Assembly: GCA_036397095.1 (NCBI GenBank)
Contig: DASWJQ010000023.1
Location: 1-37,499, forward strand
DNA from: DASWJQ01 sp036397095
GTDB lineage: Bacteria; Chloroflexota; Anaerolineae; Anaerolineales; E44-bin32
Reading direction: 5' to 3'
Length of the DNA: 37,499 nt
Position numbers and translations under genes: made by a program. The notes under the pieces were generated by a model that saw only the letters and a program-made list of their open reading frames with translations, had not been told where the DNA came from and searched no databases. Position 1 is the first letter of the stretch; every line of letters begins with the position of its first letter. Below are positions 23,119 through 31,623 of this stretch, in pieces.

Positions 23119-26100
23119 GCCTTGACCTTTCCGGCCTGCTGCCTCGCTTGACACAACTGACAACGTTTGACGAGCTGGTCGCACGCACTGGCGAGCAGAC
23201 CAGCACCGAGCGCAAGGAGCCCATGCCGCGCGCCGCCCGCCCATGGTTGGTAGCCGGCCTGGCCCGCCGGCTGGACCGACCCATCCTGCTCCTGGTCGCC
23301 CGGAGCGATCGTCTACTGACATTGTCTGAGGAGCTCAGTGCCTGGGAGCCCAACCTGACCGTGCGCGCCGTCCCTGAGCCTAACCCGTTGCCCTATGAGA
23401 CGTCGCCATGGGGCCCGCGCACGCTGCGCCAGCGGGCGGCTCTCCTGGCCGATTGGACCGCTGGCCAGCAACCCGGGGGCCCAGATCCAGCGCGGCTTTC
23501 CCCCAGCGTGACGTTGGTGTCCGCCCGCGGAGTGATGACCCGCACTGTCGGCCCGCGAACCTTCCTGGCCAACAGTCGCTGGCTCCCCGCCGGCGGGCAT
23601 AGGCGGCTCGATCAACAGCTCGCCCATCTGGCCGAAATTGGCTACGCGCATTCCTCTATCGTGGCCGAACCCGGCCAGTTCAGCCGGAGAGGCGGGATTC
23701 TCGACATCTGGCCACCGCTCTGCGAGCAGCCTGCGCGGCTTGAGTTCTTCGGCGATGAGATTGAGACGCTGCGGGCATTCGATCCCGCCAGCCAACGCTC
23801 GGGCGAACGGCTCGATGGGATCCGGCTCACGCCGGCGCGGGAGGGGTTGCCCAAGAGCTTTGATCCAGCATGGCGCCGCTGGCTCCCGGCCGAGGCTGGG
23901 GACGAAGTGTCCACCACACCGGAAGAACACCTTCTTGAGTCCTTCCTTTCCTGGATGGAGCCAGAGCCCGCCAGCCTGCTCGACTACCTGCCAGCCGGCG
24001 CCCTTGCCGTCGTTGATGACCGGGATGCCCTCGAATTGGCGATCAACGAACTGGAGGAACAGGCCGTCGGCTTGCGCCAGGATCAGATCTCGGCCGGCCT
24101 GTTGCCGGCCGAGGCGCCGATCCCGTACCTGACGCTGGGCGAAATCGGGGATCGGTTACGGGAGCGCGGTGCGATTGATCTTGGGATGACCTCGTTGTCC
24201 CCCGGGGTCGAGGGCGGCATTGGCGATCTCTTTCAGCCGGGTCCACGATTTGGTGGACAGCTTCGGCCCCTGTTGACCCACCTGGCCTCACGCCAACGGG
24301 CCCACGAGCCAGTCGTTGTCGTCACTCGCCAGGCCTCACGCCTGGCCGAGCTGTGGAACGAGCGAGGCAGCTCGGTCGAGGTCCGAACCCAGCTTCCTGC
24401 CAACATGACACCCGGCCAGCTGGTCTTCCTGCAGGGTGCGCTTGGTGAGGGTTGGACACTGACCGATCCGGCCAATGGGCGGTTGCATCTGCTGACCGAC
24501 GCTGAGTTGTTTGGCTGGGCTCGGCCGCAGCCTCGCCGGCGCCGGCGCCAGCGCGCAGAAGTGCCGGAGGCCAGCTACGCCGACCTTTTCCCTGGCGACC
24601 TTATCGTTCATATGGACTATGGCATCGGGCGCTTCGCCGGCCTGGTCGAACGGACCCTGGATGGGCTGCTGCGCGAATACCTGCTGGTTGAATACGCCGG
24701 CAACACCCAGGTCTATGTGCCCGTCTACCAGGCCGATCGGGTTACGAAGTACGTCGGTGTCGATGGCGCCGCGCCCGACTTGTCCCGGCTGGGCACGGCC
24801 GAATGGGACCGGGTCCGCAGCAAGGCGCAACAATCCGCCGAGGATACTGCGCGCGAGCTGCTCGACTTGTATGCCAAGCGGATGCTGGTTGAGGGACACA
24901 CCTATAGCCCGGATACCGTCTGGCAGAAGGAACTTGAGGCCTCGTTCCCCTATGTCGAGACGGACGATCAAATGGCCGCCATTGACGCCGTCAAGTCCGA
25001 CATGCAGGCTCGTCGTCCGATGGACCGCCTGATTTGCGGTGACGTGGGCTACGGGAAGACCGAAGTCGCCCTGCGGGCGGCCTTCAAGGCGGTAATGGAC
25101 AACCGCCAGGTTGCCCTGTTGGTACCGACCACGATTCTGGCTCAGCAGCACTTTCACACCTTCCGTCAGCGATTGGCCGCCTACCCGGTGCAGGTCGAGA
25201 TGCTCTCCCGCTTCCGCACGCCAGCCGAAACCGCGGACATTCTTGCCCGGCTGTCCACCGGGGAGATCGACATCGTGATCGGCACCCACCGCCTGTTACA
25301 ACCCGATGTCAACTTCCGCCACCTTGGCCTGCTTATCATCGACGAGGAACAGCGGTTTGGTGTGACCCACAAAGAATTCCTCAAGCAGATGCGGACGGAA
25401 GTCGACGTCCTCACGCTGACCGCAACCCCCATCCCCCGCACCCTGTACATGGCACTGACCGGTGTGCGCGACATCTCGACGATCGACACGCCGCCGGAAG
25501 AACGCTTGCCTGTCATCACCCATGTCGGGCGCTACGACCCGCGCCTGGTGCGCCAGGCGATCCTGCGCGAAATCGATCGAGGCGGCCAGGTCTTTTTCGT
25601 CCACAACCGGGTCCAGACGATCGACCGGGTGCGCGACCTGCTCGGGCGGCTTGTGCCGGAGGCGCGCCTGGTCGTGGCCCACGGCCAGATGCCGGAGCGC
25701 CAGTTGTCATCGGTGATGGATCGGTTCAGCCTGGGGGATGTCGATGTCCTTGTGAGTACTTCGATTATCGAATCGGGGCTGGATATCCCCAATGCCAACA
25801 CGCTGATCGTCGATCGGGCGGATATGTTTGGACTGGCTCAACTCTACCAGCTGCGGGGGCGAGTCGGCCGGGCTTCGGTTCGGGCCTACGCCTACTTCTT
25901 TCGCGAGGCGCAGCGACAAACGACGGAGGAAGCCCTGCAGCGGCTCGAGGTGATTGCGGAGCACACCCAGCTGGGATCGGGCTATTCGATCGCCTTACGC
26001 GATCTCGAGTTGCGCGGCGCCGGCGACATTCTCGGAACGCGGCAGCATGGCCAGATCGCGGCGGTCGGGTTCCATCTGTACACCCGGCTGCTGAATACGG

Positions 26101-26621
26101 CTGTCCGTCGCCTACGCCAGGTCCACGAGGGGTTGATGCCCCAGGCGGTACCCGAGGACGGTGGACTGCCGCTGGATGTGGCCGTCGAGCTGCCGCTGCC
26201 CAGCGCACTTCCCCCCGACTACGTGGAAGACCGAGGCCTGCGGCTCCAGCTCTACCGGCGTATGGCCGAGCTCAAATCACTGGACCTGGTGGCGGCACTC
26301 CGGGAAGAGTTGGCCGACCGGTTTGGACCGCCGCCACCCGAGGTCGACAATTTGCTTTACCAATTGCGGGTTAAGGTGCTGGCTGCCCGAGCTCAAGTGC
26401 AGGCAGTCACAGCGGAGAACGGCCAGATCTTGCTTGCCTTTGAGCGGGAGGACAATGCGCCAGCCTTGCTCGAGGCTGGCGACGTCCGCTACAGCCGGCG
26501 CGGCTTATGGCTGGAACGGCAGGAGGACGGGGCGTGGACGCAGCGGTTGGTTGAAGTCTTGGAAGCGCTGGCCAGGGCTCGCGCCAGCGAGGGACAGTTG
26601 GAGCTCAGCCGTACTAGCTAG
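23115..26621 (+). CDS. mfd: Transcription-repair coupling factor Mfd
   Basis: 1168 residues, normal for Mfd. It removes RNA polymerase stalled at DNA damage and recruits UvrA. Residues about 1-290 are the UvrB-like module (PRAARPWLVAGLARR, RRGGILDIWP). The CarD-like RNA polymerase interaction domain starts near 490 (PGDLIVHMDYGIGRFAGL). The helicase core has Walker A GDVGYGKTE with Lys648, DEEQ at 743-746, TATPIPRT, and GRVGRA in the translocation motif. The C-terminal D7 domain occupies about 1040-1140. The start is ATG 23115 in the ATGA overlap with pth; an in-frame ATG at 23046 would only add residues read inside pth. It ends in CTAG shared with the converging lipoprotein gene. Confidence 0.97.
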   Translation: MSLDLSGLLPRLTQLTTFDELVARTGEQTSTERKEPMPRAARPWLVAGLARRLDRPILLLVARSDRLLTLSEELSAWEPNLTVRAVPEPNPLPYETSPWGPRTLRQRAALLADWTAGQQPGGPDPARLSPSVTLVSARGVMTRTVGPRTFLANSRWLPAGGHRRLDQQLAHLAEIGYAHSSIVAEPGQFSRRGGILDIWPPLCEQPARLEFFGDEIETLRAFDPASQRSGERLDGIRLTPAREGLPKSFDPAWRRWLPAEAGDEVSTTPEEHLLESFLSWMEPEPASLLDYLPAGALAVVDDRDALELAINELEEQAVGLRQDQISAGLLPAEAPIPYLTLGEIGDRLRERGAIDLGMTSLSPGVEGGIGDLFQPGPRFGGQLRPLLTHLASRQRAHEPVVVVTRQASRLAELWNERGSSVEVRTQLPANMTPGQLVFLQGALGEGWTLTDPANGRLHLLTDAELFGWARPQPRRRRRQRAEVPEASYADLFPGDLIVHMDYGIGRFAGLVERTLDGLLREYLLVEYAGNTQVYVPVYQADRVTKYVGVDGAAPDLSRLGTAEWDRVRSKAQQSAEDTARELLDLYAKRMLVEGHTYSPDTVWQKELEASFPYVETDDQMAAIDAVKSDMQARRPMDRLICGDVGYGKTEVALRAAFKAVMDNRQVALLVPTTILAQQHFHTFRQRLAAYPVQVEMLSRFRTPAETADILARLSTGEIDIVIGTHRLLQPDVNFRHLGLLIIDEEQRFGVTHKEFLKQMRTEVDVLTLTATPIPRTLYMALTGVRDISTIDTPPEERLPVITHVGRYDPRLVRQAILREIDRGGQVFFVHNRVQTIDRVRDLLGRLVPEARLVVAHGQMPERQLSSVMDRFSLGDVDVLVSTSIIESGLDIPNANTLIVDRADMFGLAQLYQLRGRVGRASVRAYAYFFREAQRQTTEEALQRLEVIAEHTQLGSGYSIALRDLELRGAGDILGTRQHGQIAAVGFHLYTRLLNTAVRRLRQVHEGLMPQAVPEDGGLPLDVAVELPLPSALPPDYVEDRGLRLQLYRRMAELKSLDLVAALREELADRFGPPPPEVDNLLYQLRVKVLAARAQVQAVTAENGQILLAFEREDNAPALLEAGDVRYSRRGLWLERQEDGAWTQRLVEVLEALARARASEGQLELSRTS

Positions 26622-27562
26622 ACCTGGGGCCGAAGCTGGACCAGGAGCGCCAGGTAGGGGCGCCCCTCGATGTATTCGAAGGCGATGACCCAGGTCCGCC
26701 AGTTGAAGGGATTGCCGCCCTGTGAAGGGCGGCGCAGAAGACTGTAGTAGTTGAGATTGGCATACAGGTCCGGCCAGCCGACCGGCGCGACGCTCGTCCC
26801 CTGCAGCAGTTCATTGCATGCCCGTTGGGGATCGCTGTCCAAGACCTCGCTGAGAGCCGGGACGATCACCTCGTTGAAGCTGCCCTGGATCGGGGTTTGG
26901 CTGGCAAAACGCGTGCCCCACTGGTAGCTGCGGTTATCATCAAAGATCCCGACCATCTGATCGGGCGCAATCCGAACCTCCTCATTCCAGAAGTCAAGCC
27001 GCAGAATGAAATCCCGCTTCGGACTGATCAACCGGAGTAGACCGTCGGCGTCTTCGTCGGCGATCACCCGGCGCAGCTCATCGAGCAGGACAAGGACGTT
27101 CGGATCGCTGCAGAAGCTCTCTTTGCTGACGAATTCGGTCAGACTGGTGGCTGGCACCCACCCTATCAATCCGATTGGTGTGCTGACCTCAATCCAGTGG
27201 GAGCTTCCGAGCGCAGTCGTGTTGCCAGTTGCTCGCAGCGAGCGCTGGGTAGGCGCCAGCTCCCCCAATGCGGCGCCGGCGATGCCTGCCGTTTCCCGGA
27301 CTGGCAAAGTCTGACCTTGCTCGACCCAAACCACAGCCAGCTCATCCGAGGCCGTCCCAACGGTCGCCCAGGCAATCGTCGGCTCCAGGACCTGGGTGTT
27401 ATCTACCGGGGCGGACATATTGCCCGGCAAAGGCATTGTCGTCCGGGTGCAGGCGGCCAACAGCAGCAGTAGGAGCGCCGGAACAAGCCCCCACCAGCCG
27501 CGGGCCGGCGCGCCACGCTCACGGCCGGCGCGTCCGCCAGGCTCGGCCGCGTTCGGCTTCAT
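26618..27562 (-). CDS. SH3-domain lipoprotein of unknown function
   Basis: 314 residues. A basic N-terminus and a hydrophobic stretch end in the lipobox LLAAC with Cys38, so the protein should be lipid-anchored outside the membrane. Residues about 70-145 resemble a bacterial SH3 domain (LAVVWVEQGQTLPVRETAG and WIEVSTPIGLIGWVPATSL). The remaining half (about 155-314) has no recognised family; it is rich in aromatic residues and ends ALLVQLRPQV. It overlaps lon by four bases (ATGA) and converges on mfd, the two stop codons sharing CTAG. SH3 domains in exported proteins often bind cell wall, but the wall type here is unknown. Confidence 0.8.
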   Translation of the reverse strand: MKPNAAEPGGRAGRERGAPARGWWGLVPALLLLLLAACTRTTMPLPGNMSAPVDNTQVLEPTIAWATVGTASDELAVVWVEQGQTLPVRETAGIAGAALGELAPTQRSLRATGNTTALGSSHWIEVSTPIGLIGWVPATSLTEFVSKESFCSDPNVLVLLDELRRVIADEDADGLLRLISPKRDFILRLDFWNEEVRIAPDQMVGIFDDNRSYQWGTRFASQTPIQGSFNEVIVPALSEVLDSDPQRACNELLQGTSVAPVGWPDLYANLNYYSLLRRPSQGGNPFNWRTWVIAFEYIEGRPYLALLVQLRPQV

Positions 27563-30048
27563 CCGCCGGTCGCGACTCGGCCGGCCTGGTCTTCCCTGCG
27601 GCTTCCCTTGGTGGCCGAGCGGCGCGCTCGCCGGCCCGTGGCCGGCTTTGAGTGCAGGGCCAGCTCAAGAACCTGGTCCATATGCCCTACGAAGTGCACT
27701 TTGAGGCTGTCGCGCGCATCCTTGGGCACCTCGACCATGTCCTTGCGATTGGCCACTGGCAACAAGACGGTTCCCATTTTCAACCGGTAAGCGGCCAGCA
27801 CCTTCTCGCGCACGCCGCCGATGGGCAGGACGCGGCCCCGTAGTGTGATTTCGCCGCTCATCCCCACATCGCGGCGCACCGGGCGGCCGGTCAGGGCCGA
27901 AGCCAGCGACGTCGCCATTGTGATCCCGGCGCTGGGTCCATCTTTGGGAATGGCGCCCTCAGGGACGTGAATGTGGATATCACTTTCTTCAAAGACTTCG
28001 GGGGCAATCCCAAGGTCTTCGGCCCGTGAGCGGATATAGCTGACGGCGGCCTGGGCCGACTCCTGCATCACCTCACCGACCTGACCGGTGATCTGCAGAT
28101 TGCCCTTGCCATCGACCAACAGAACTTCAACGGCCAGTGTGTCGCCTCCGTTTTCCGTCCAGGCCAGGCTGGTGGCGGCGCCGATCTGATCGCTGGTGTC
28201 CAGTTGCCGCGGCGTAATCTGCGGCGGCCCCAGCAACTTGGACAACATGCCCGGGGTGATCCGCTCCGGCACTTTGCGCCCTTCTGCCTTCTTGCGGGCC
28301 ATTTTGCGGAAGATTTTGCCGAGCTCGCGCTCCAGGTTGCGGACACCCGCCTCCCAGGTGTATTCGCGGATTATCGCCTGTAGGGTCTTCGTCGAGACCT
28401 CGGCGCCCTGATCGTCGAGCCCGTTCTGCTCACGCTGGCGCGGGATCAGGAACTTCTCGGCAATGACCAGCTTCTCTTCTTCGATGTAGCCAGGGAAATC
28501 GATCAATTCCATACGGTCCAGCAGGGCCGGCGGGATCGTCTCCGTCGTGTTGGCCGTGGTGACGAACATCACCTGCGACAGATCGTAGGCCGTCTCCAGG
28601 TAGTGATCCGAGAACTCGTAATTCTGCTCTGGGTCGAGCACCTCGAGCAAGGCCGAGGCTGGATCGCCGCGGAAGTCCTGCCCGAGCTTGTCAACCTCAT
28701 CCAACATAAAGAGCGGATTGATGGTCTCGCCGCGGCGCATCCCCTGCAGGATGCGGCCCGGCAGCGCTCCGACGTAGGTGCGGCGATGGCCGCGGATTTC
28801 GGCCTCATCGCGCACGCCGCCCAGTGAAACACGCAGGAACTTGCGCCCGAGTGCTTCGGCAATCGAACGGCCGAGCGAGGTCTTGCCGGTTCCCGGCGGC
28901 CCGACGAAGCACAAGATCGGCTGCTTGAGCTTCTTTGGCTGCAGGCTTCGAACGGCGATGTACTCCAGGATCCGTTCCTTCGGCTTCTGCAAACCGTGGT
29001 GGCCGGCCTCAAGAACCTTGGCCGCGTGCCGGACGTCGAGGTTGTCCTCCGTCGATTCGCGCCATGGCAGCTCGAGCAGCCAATCGAGGTAGGTTCGGAT
29101 GATACCGACTTCGGGCGAGACCGGCGGGAGCTGCTGCAGCCGTTGAACCTCCTTCAGGGCCAGAGTGCGCACCTCATCGGGCAACTCCTTGCTCTCCAAT
29201 TGCTGGCGTAGGTCGTCAAGCTCCTTGGCCCAGATGTCGCCTTCCCCAAGCTCGGTCTGAATGGCCTTCATTTGCTCGCGCAAGTACATCTCGCGCTGCG
29301 ACCGATCAACTTCGTTCTGGACATGAGCATGGATTTGATCTTCGAGCTCAAGCACGTCGAGCTCACGACCCAGCAACACGCTCAGGTACTGCAGTCGCTC
29401 GATTGGATCGTAGGTCTCAAGCACCTGCTGTCGTTCACCGATCGTCAGGGTCAGGGCCGACGCCACCAGGTCGGCCAGCCTTCCCGGTTCCTCGATATTG
29501 ACGGCGTAGACATAGGCCTCCTCGGGCAGCGAGCGGTTGAGGCGCACGGCCTGTTCGAACAGCGTGAGGACCGCCCTCATCAAGGCGACGGCCTCCTTGG
29601 TTCGGGTGCCCAACTCATCCACCGGACGAGCACGAGCGTGCAGAATGTCCTCAATGAAGACGTACTCGACGATCTCAACACGGCGACGTCCCTGTGTCAG
29701 CACGGAAATGGTGTCATCCGGCAAGCGCATGGGTCGGGTGATGGCAACCTCGGTGCCAACCGGGAACAGGTCGTCCGGCGTCGGGTCATCCACATGCGGA
29801 TCCCGCTGAGCGACAGCGATCATCGTCTGGCCGCGCCGGCTGGCCTCTTCAATCGCCAGCAGCGTCGGGTCGTGACTGACAAAAAGTGGTGTGATCATGT
29901 TGGGGTAAAGCACCACATCGCGCAGCGGCAGGATCGGGCACTCGATCAGACCCTCATCGTCCTGCAGAGCGTCCTCGATTTCATACAGCTCCTGCGATCG
30001 CCGGCTGAAGGTATGGCCAATCTCCTGGCCGTAGTTGCTCCACTGCAT
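27559..30048 (-). CDS. lon: ATP-dependent protease Lon
   Basis: 829 residues from ATG 30048. Lon unfolds and degrades damaged and regulatory proteins in the cytoplasm. The LON substrate-binding domain spans about 30-230 (CPILPLRDVVLYPNMITPLFV), a coiled region follows, and the AAA+ module has Walker A GPPGTGKTS (Lys389) and FMLDEVDKLG. The protease domain has Ser706 in KDGPSAG and Lys749 in REKVLAAYR, the same 43-residue spacing as in E. coli Lon. A basic tail of about 30 residues (ATGRRARRSATKGSRR) is an unusual addition and could bind nucleic acid. A GTG at 30063 overlapping the folC stop is an alternative start. Gene order folC-lon-lipoprotein suggests one transcript. Confidence 0.97.
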   Translation of the reverse strand: MQWSNYGQEIGHTFSRRSQELYEIEDALQDDEGLIECPILPLRDVVLYPNMITPLFVSHDPTLLAIEEASRRGQTMIAVAQRDPHVDDPTPDDLFPVGTEVAITRPMRLPDDTISVLTQGRRRVEIVEYVFIEDILHARARPVDELGTRTKEAVALMRAVLTLFEQAVRLNRSLPEEAYVYAVNIEEPGRLADLVASALTLTIGERQQVLETYDPIERLQYLSVLLGRELDVLELEDQIHAHVQNEVDRSQREMYLREQMKAIQTELGEGDIWAKELDDLRQQLESKELPDEVRTLALKEVQRLQQLPPVSPEVGIIRTYLDWLLELPWRESTEDNLDVRHAAKVLEAGHHGLQKPKERILEYIAVRSLQPKKLKQPILCFVGPPGTGKTSLGRSIAEALGRKFLRVSLGGVRDEAEIRGHRRTYVGALPGRILQGMRRGETINPLFMLDEVDKLGQDFRGDPASALLEVLDPEQNYEFSDHYLETAYDLSQVMFVTTANTTETIPPALLDRMELIDFPGYIEEEKLVIAEKFLIPRQREQNGLDDQGAEVSTKTLQAIIREYTWEAGVRNLERELGKIFRKMARKKAEGRKVPERITPGMLSKLLGPPQITPRQLDTSDQIGAATSLAWTENGGDTLAVEVLLVDGKGNLQITGQVGEVMQESAQAAVSYIRSRAEDLGIAPEVFEESDIHIHVPEGAIPKDGPSAGITMATSLASALTGRPVRRDVGMSGEITLRGRVLPIGGVREKVLAAYRLKMGTVLLPVANRKDMVEVPKDARDSLKVHFVGHMDQVLELALHSKPATGRRARRSATKGSRREDQAGRVATGG

Positions 30049-30055
30049 GCTAGCG

Positions 30056-30061
30056 CCTCTC
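30056..30061 (-). promoter_or_regulatory. Ribosome-binding site deciding the lon start
   Basis: GAGAGG on the minus strand, overlapping the folC stop, lies seven bases before ATG 30048. The GTG at 30063 has no such site, so ATG 30048 is preferred. Confidence 0.6.
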
Positions 30062-31430
30062 ACGCATCGTCTCCTTGCCGCAAAGGTTGCCGTTGGGCAG
30101 CCGGCTCGACCGGCCAGGCCGCCAGAACTTCACCGACAACAAACAGGCTCCCGCTGATCAGGATGACGTCGTCGGCAGTGGCTTCCGCCAGGGCGCGGGC
30201 AACGGCCTGGCGCGGGGGGACCACAATCTCAATGGTTCCGAACGAATCCGCTGCCAGGGCCTTGAGTTCCACCGGCTCGGCGGCCCGCGGGTGGATCGCC
30301 TGCGTCAGAGTCAGTTTGTCCGTTATCGAGGCCAGTTCGTGCAGCATTCCTTCGATGTCTTTGTCCTCGGAAGCGCCGAAAATCAGGTGCACCGGCCGGC
30401 CCGGGAACATCTGCTCGACGGTCTGCCGGAGGCGGGCCGCCGAATCGCGATTGTGGGCCGCATCCAACACTACAACCGGCTGCTGGCGCAGGACTTGGAA
30501 GCGACCGGGCCAGGATACGTTGCGAAATCCTCGCTGTATCGCCTCCAGGGAGATGTCCAGACCTTGCAAGCCGGCCGTGACCAGCGCCAGGTAGGCAGTG
30601 GCTGCGTTCTCTGCCTGGTGCTCCCCGAGCAGCGGAATGTAAAGTTCAACCGGATCCTGGTCGGTCGCATCCCGCGCGAGAACCTGCAGACGCTGGCCGC
30701 CCAGATCGGCTGTAACCACCTTTACGCGGAACATTTGCTCGACTTCGTGGACCGGCGCCCGGCGTGCTTCGGCCATCGTGCGCAGCACGTCGGCGGCTTG
30801 CGGAACCATCGGCGCCAGCACCACCGGCGTTTCCGACTTGATGATCCCCCCCTTTTCGCCGGCGATCTCAGGCAGGGTCGAGCCGAGCAGATGAGTATGG
30901 TCGAACGAAATCGAAGTGATGACCGACACCAGCGGATCGATCACGTTCGTGGCATCCAGCCGGCCCCCCAATCCGACCTCGAATACGCCAACCTCGATCT
31001 CTTGCTCGGCAAACAGCAGGAAGGCGAGCGCCGTGATCAATTCGTAGGTGGTGATACCCGGCTGATGAGCAGCTGGCTGGCGCAATCGTTCGACGCCCGA
31101 GATGACTGCCGCTTGGGCAACTGGCTCGCCGGCGATCTGAATCCGCTCGCGAAAATCCACAAGGTGGGGCGAGGTGTACAGCCCGGTTCGGTAGCCGTGC
31201 GCCCGCAGGGCCGATTCCATCAGGGCCGCCACCGAACCCTTGCCTTTGGTGCCGGCGATGTGCAGACTCGGATAATGCTGGTGGGGATCGCCGAGCTCGG
31301 CCAGTAGGCGGCGGACACGGTCTAACTCAAAGGCATCGGCCGAATAGCGCCCGCTTCGTTCCTGGCTGTAGTCGATGAAACTGTAGAGGTAATCGAGCGC
31401 CTCTTGGTAAGTCAAAGCATCTTGCGCCAT
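30060..31430 (-). CDS. folC: Folylpolyglutamate / dihydrofolate synthase
   Basis: 456 residues from ATG 31430. A Mur-ligase family enzyme that adds glutamate to folates and, in many bacteria, also makes dihydrofolate from dihydropteroate. The P-loop is IAGTKGKGS (to Ser66), followed by YTSPHLVDFRERIQI, the typical FolC Omega-loop region, FEVGLGGRLDATN, and the C-terminal domain with VLDAAHN and FGASEDKD. All key motifs are intact. An in-frame ATG at 31436 and a longer open frame to 31523 exist, but a candidate -10 box at 31444-31439 would start transcription at about 31431, which favours ATG 31430. It heads the run with lon. Confidence 0.94.
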   Translation of the reverse strand: MAQDALTYQEALDYLYSFIDYSQERSGRYSADAFELDRVRRLLAELGDPHQHYPSLHIAGTKGKGSVAALMESALRAHGYRTGLYTSPHLVDFRERIQIAGEPVAQAAVISGVERLRQPAAHQPGITTYELITALAFLLFAEQEIEVGVFEVGLGGRLDATNVIDPLVSVITSISFDHTHLLGSTLPEIAGEKGGIIKSETPVVLAPMVPQAADVLRTMAEARRAPVHEVEQMFRVKVVTADLGGQRLQVLARDATDQDPVELYIPLLGEHQAENAATAYLALVTAGLQGLDISLEAIQRGFRNVSWPGRFQVLRQQPVVVLDAAHNRDSAARLRQTVEQMFPGRPVHLIFGASEDKDIEGMLHELASITDKLTLTQAIHPRAAEPVELKALAADSFGTIEIVVPPRQAVARALAEATADDVILISGSLFVVGEVLAAWPVEPAAQRQPLRQGDDA

Positions 31431-31438
31431 GGACATCC

Positions 31439-31444
31439 ATTCTA
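31439..31444 (-). promoter_or_regulatory. Candidate -10 element of folC
   Basis: TAGAAT on the minus strand, eight bases before ATG 31430. The -35 region 17 bases upstream (TGTACC) is weak. If used, the message would be leaderless or nearly so. Confidence 0.35.
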
Positions 31445-31481
31445 ACGCCGCTCGGATGGCGGGTACACCCCTGCCGGCCGC

Positions 31482-31510
31482 TTGTCGCGGCTTGCTTTTC
31501 GCGTTATCAT
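31482..31510 (+). promoter_or_regulatory. Candidate promoter of the phosphonate transporter operon
   Basis: TTGTCG (31482-31487), 17-base spacer, TATCAT (31505-31510). The predicted start near 31517 gives a leader of about 107 nt. No Pho-box-like repeat was noticed near it. Confidence 0.5.
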
Positions 31511-31528
31511 GCGAGCAGAACACCCCCC

Positions 31529-31613
31529 TACTGAGGAGGTGATGTCAAACCCTCACATTTGCCTCGATGACCCGTTGCAAGCACCGTACCTAGTGAACAA
31601 CGTACTGAGGAGG
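31529..31613 (+). repeat. Direct repeat TACTGAGGAGG in the phnD leader
   Basis: Two exact 11-nt copies at 31529-31539 and 31603-31613. Both contain a strong ribosome-binding core. The second serves phnD; the first precedes a 26-codon open frame. Confidence 0.8.
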
Positions 31614-31622
31614 AAGAAGTAA
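31542..31622 (+). CDS. Possible 26-residue leader peptide upstream of phnD
   Basis: An open frame from ATG 31542 to TAA 31620-31622, ending one base before the phnD ATG. A very strong anti-SD match (GAGGAGGTGAT) lies right at its start, but only two bases separate GGAGG from ATG, which is short. The peptide begins MSNPHICLDD and ends in RRKK, and resembles nothing known to me. The frame contains the second GAGGAGG, so ribosomes translating it would run over the phnD ribosome site and end at its start codon. It may be chance. Confidence 0.3.
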   Translation: MSNPHICLDDPLQAPYLVNNVLRRKK

Positions 31623-31623
31623 G

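Noticed and set aside
29272..31307. Long open frames antisense to lon and folC
   Set aside because: Composition and lack of domains mark them as shadow frames of two certain genes.
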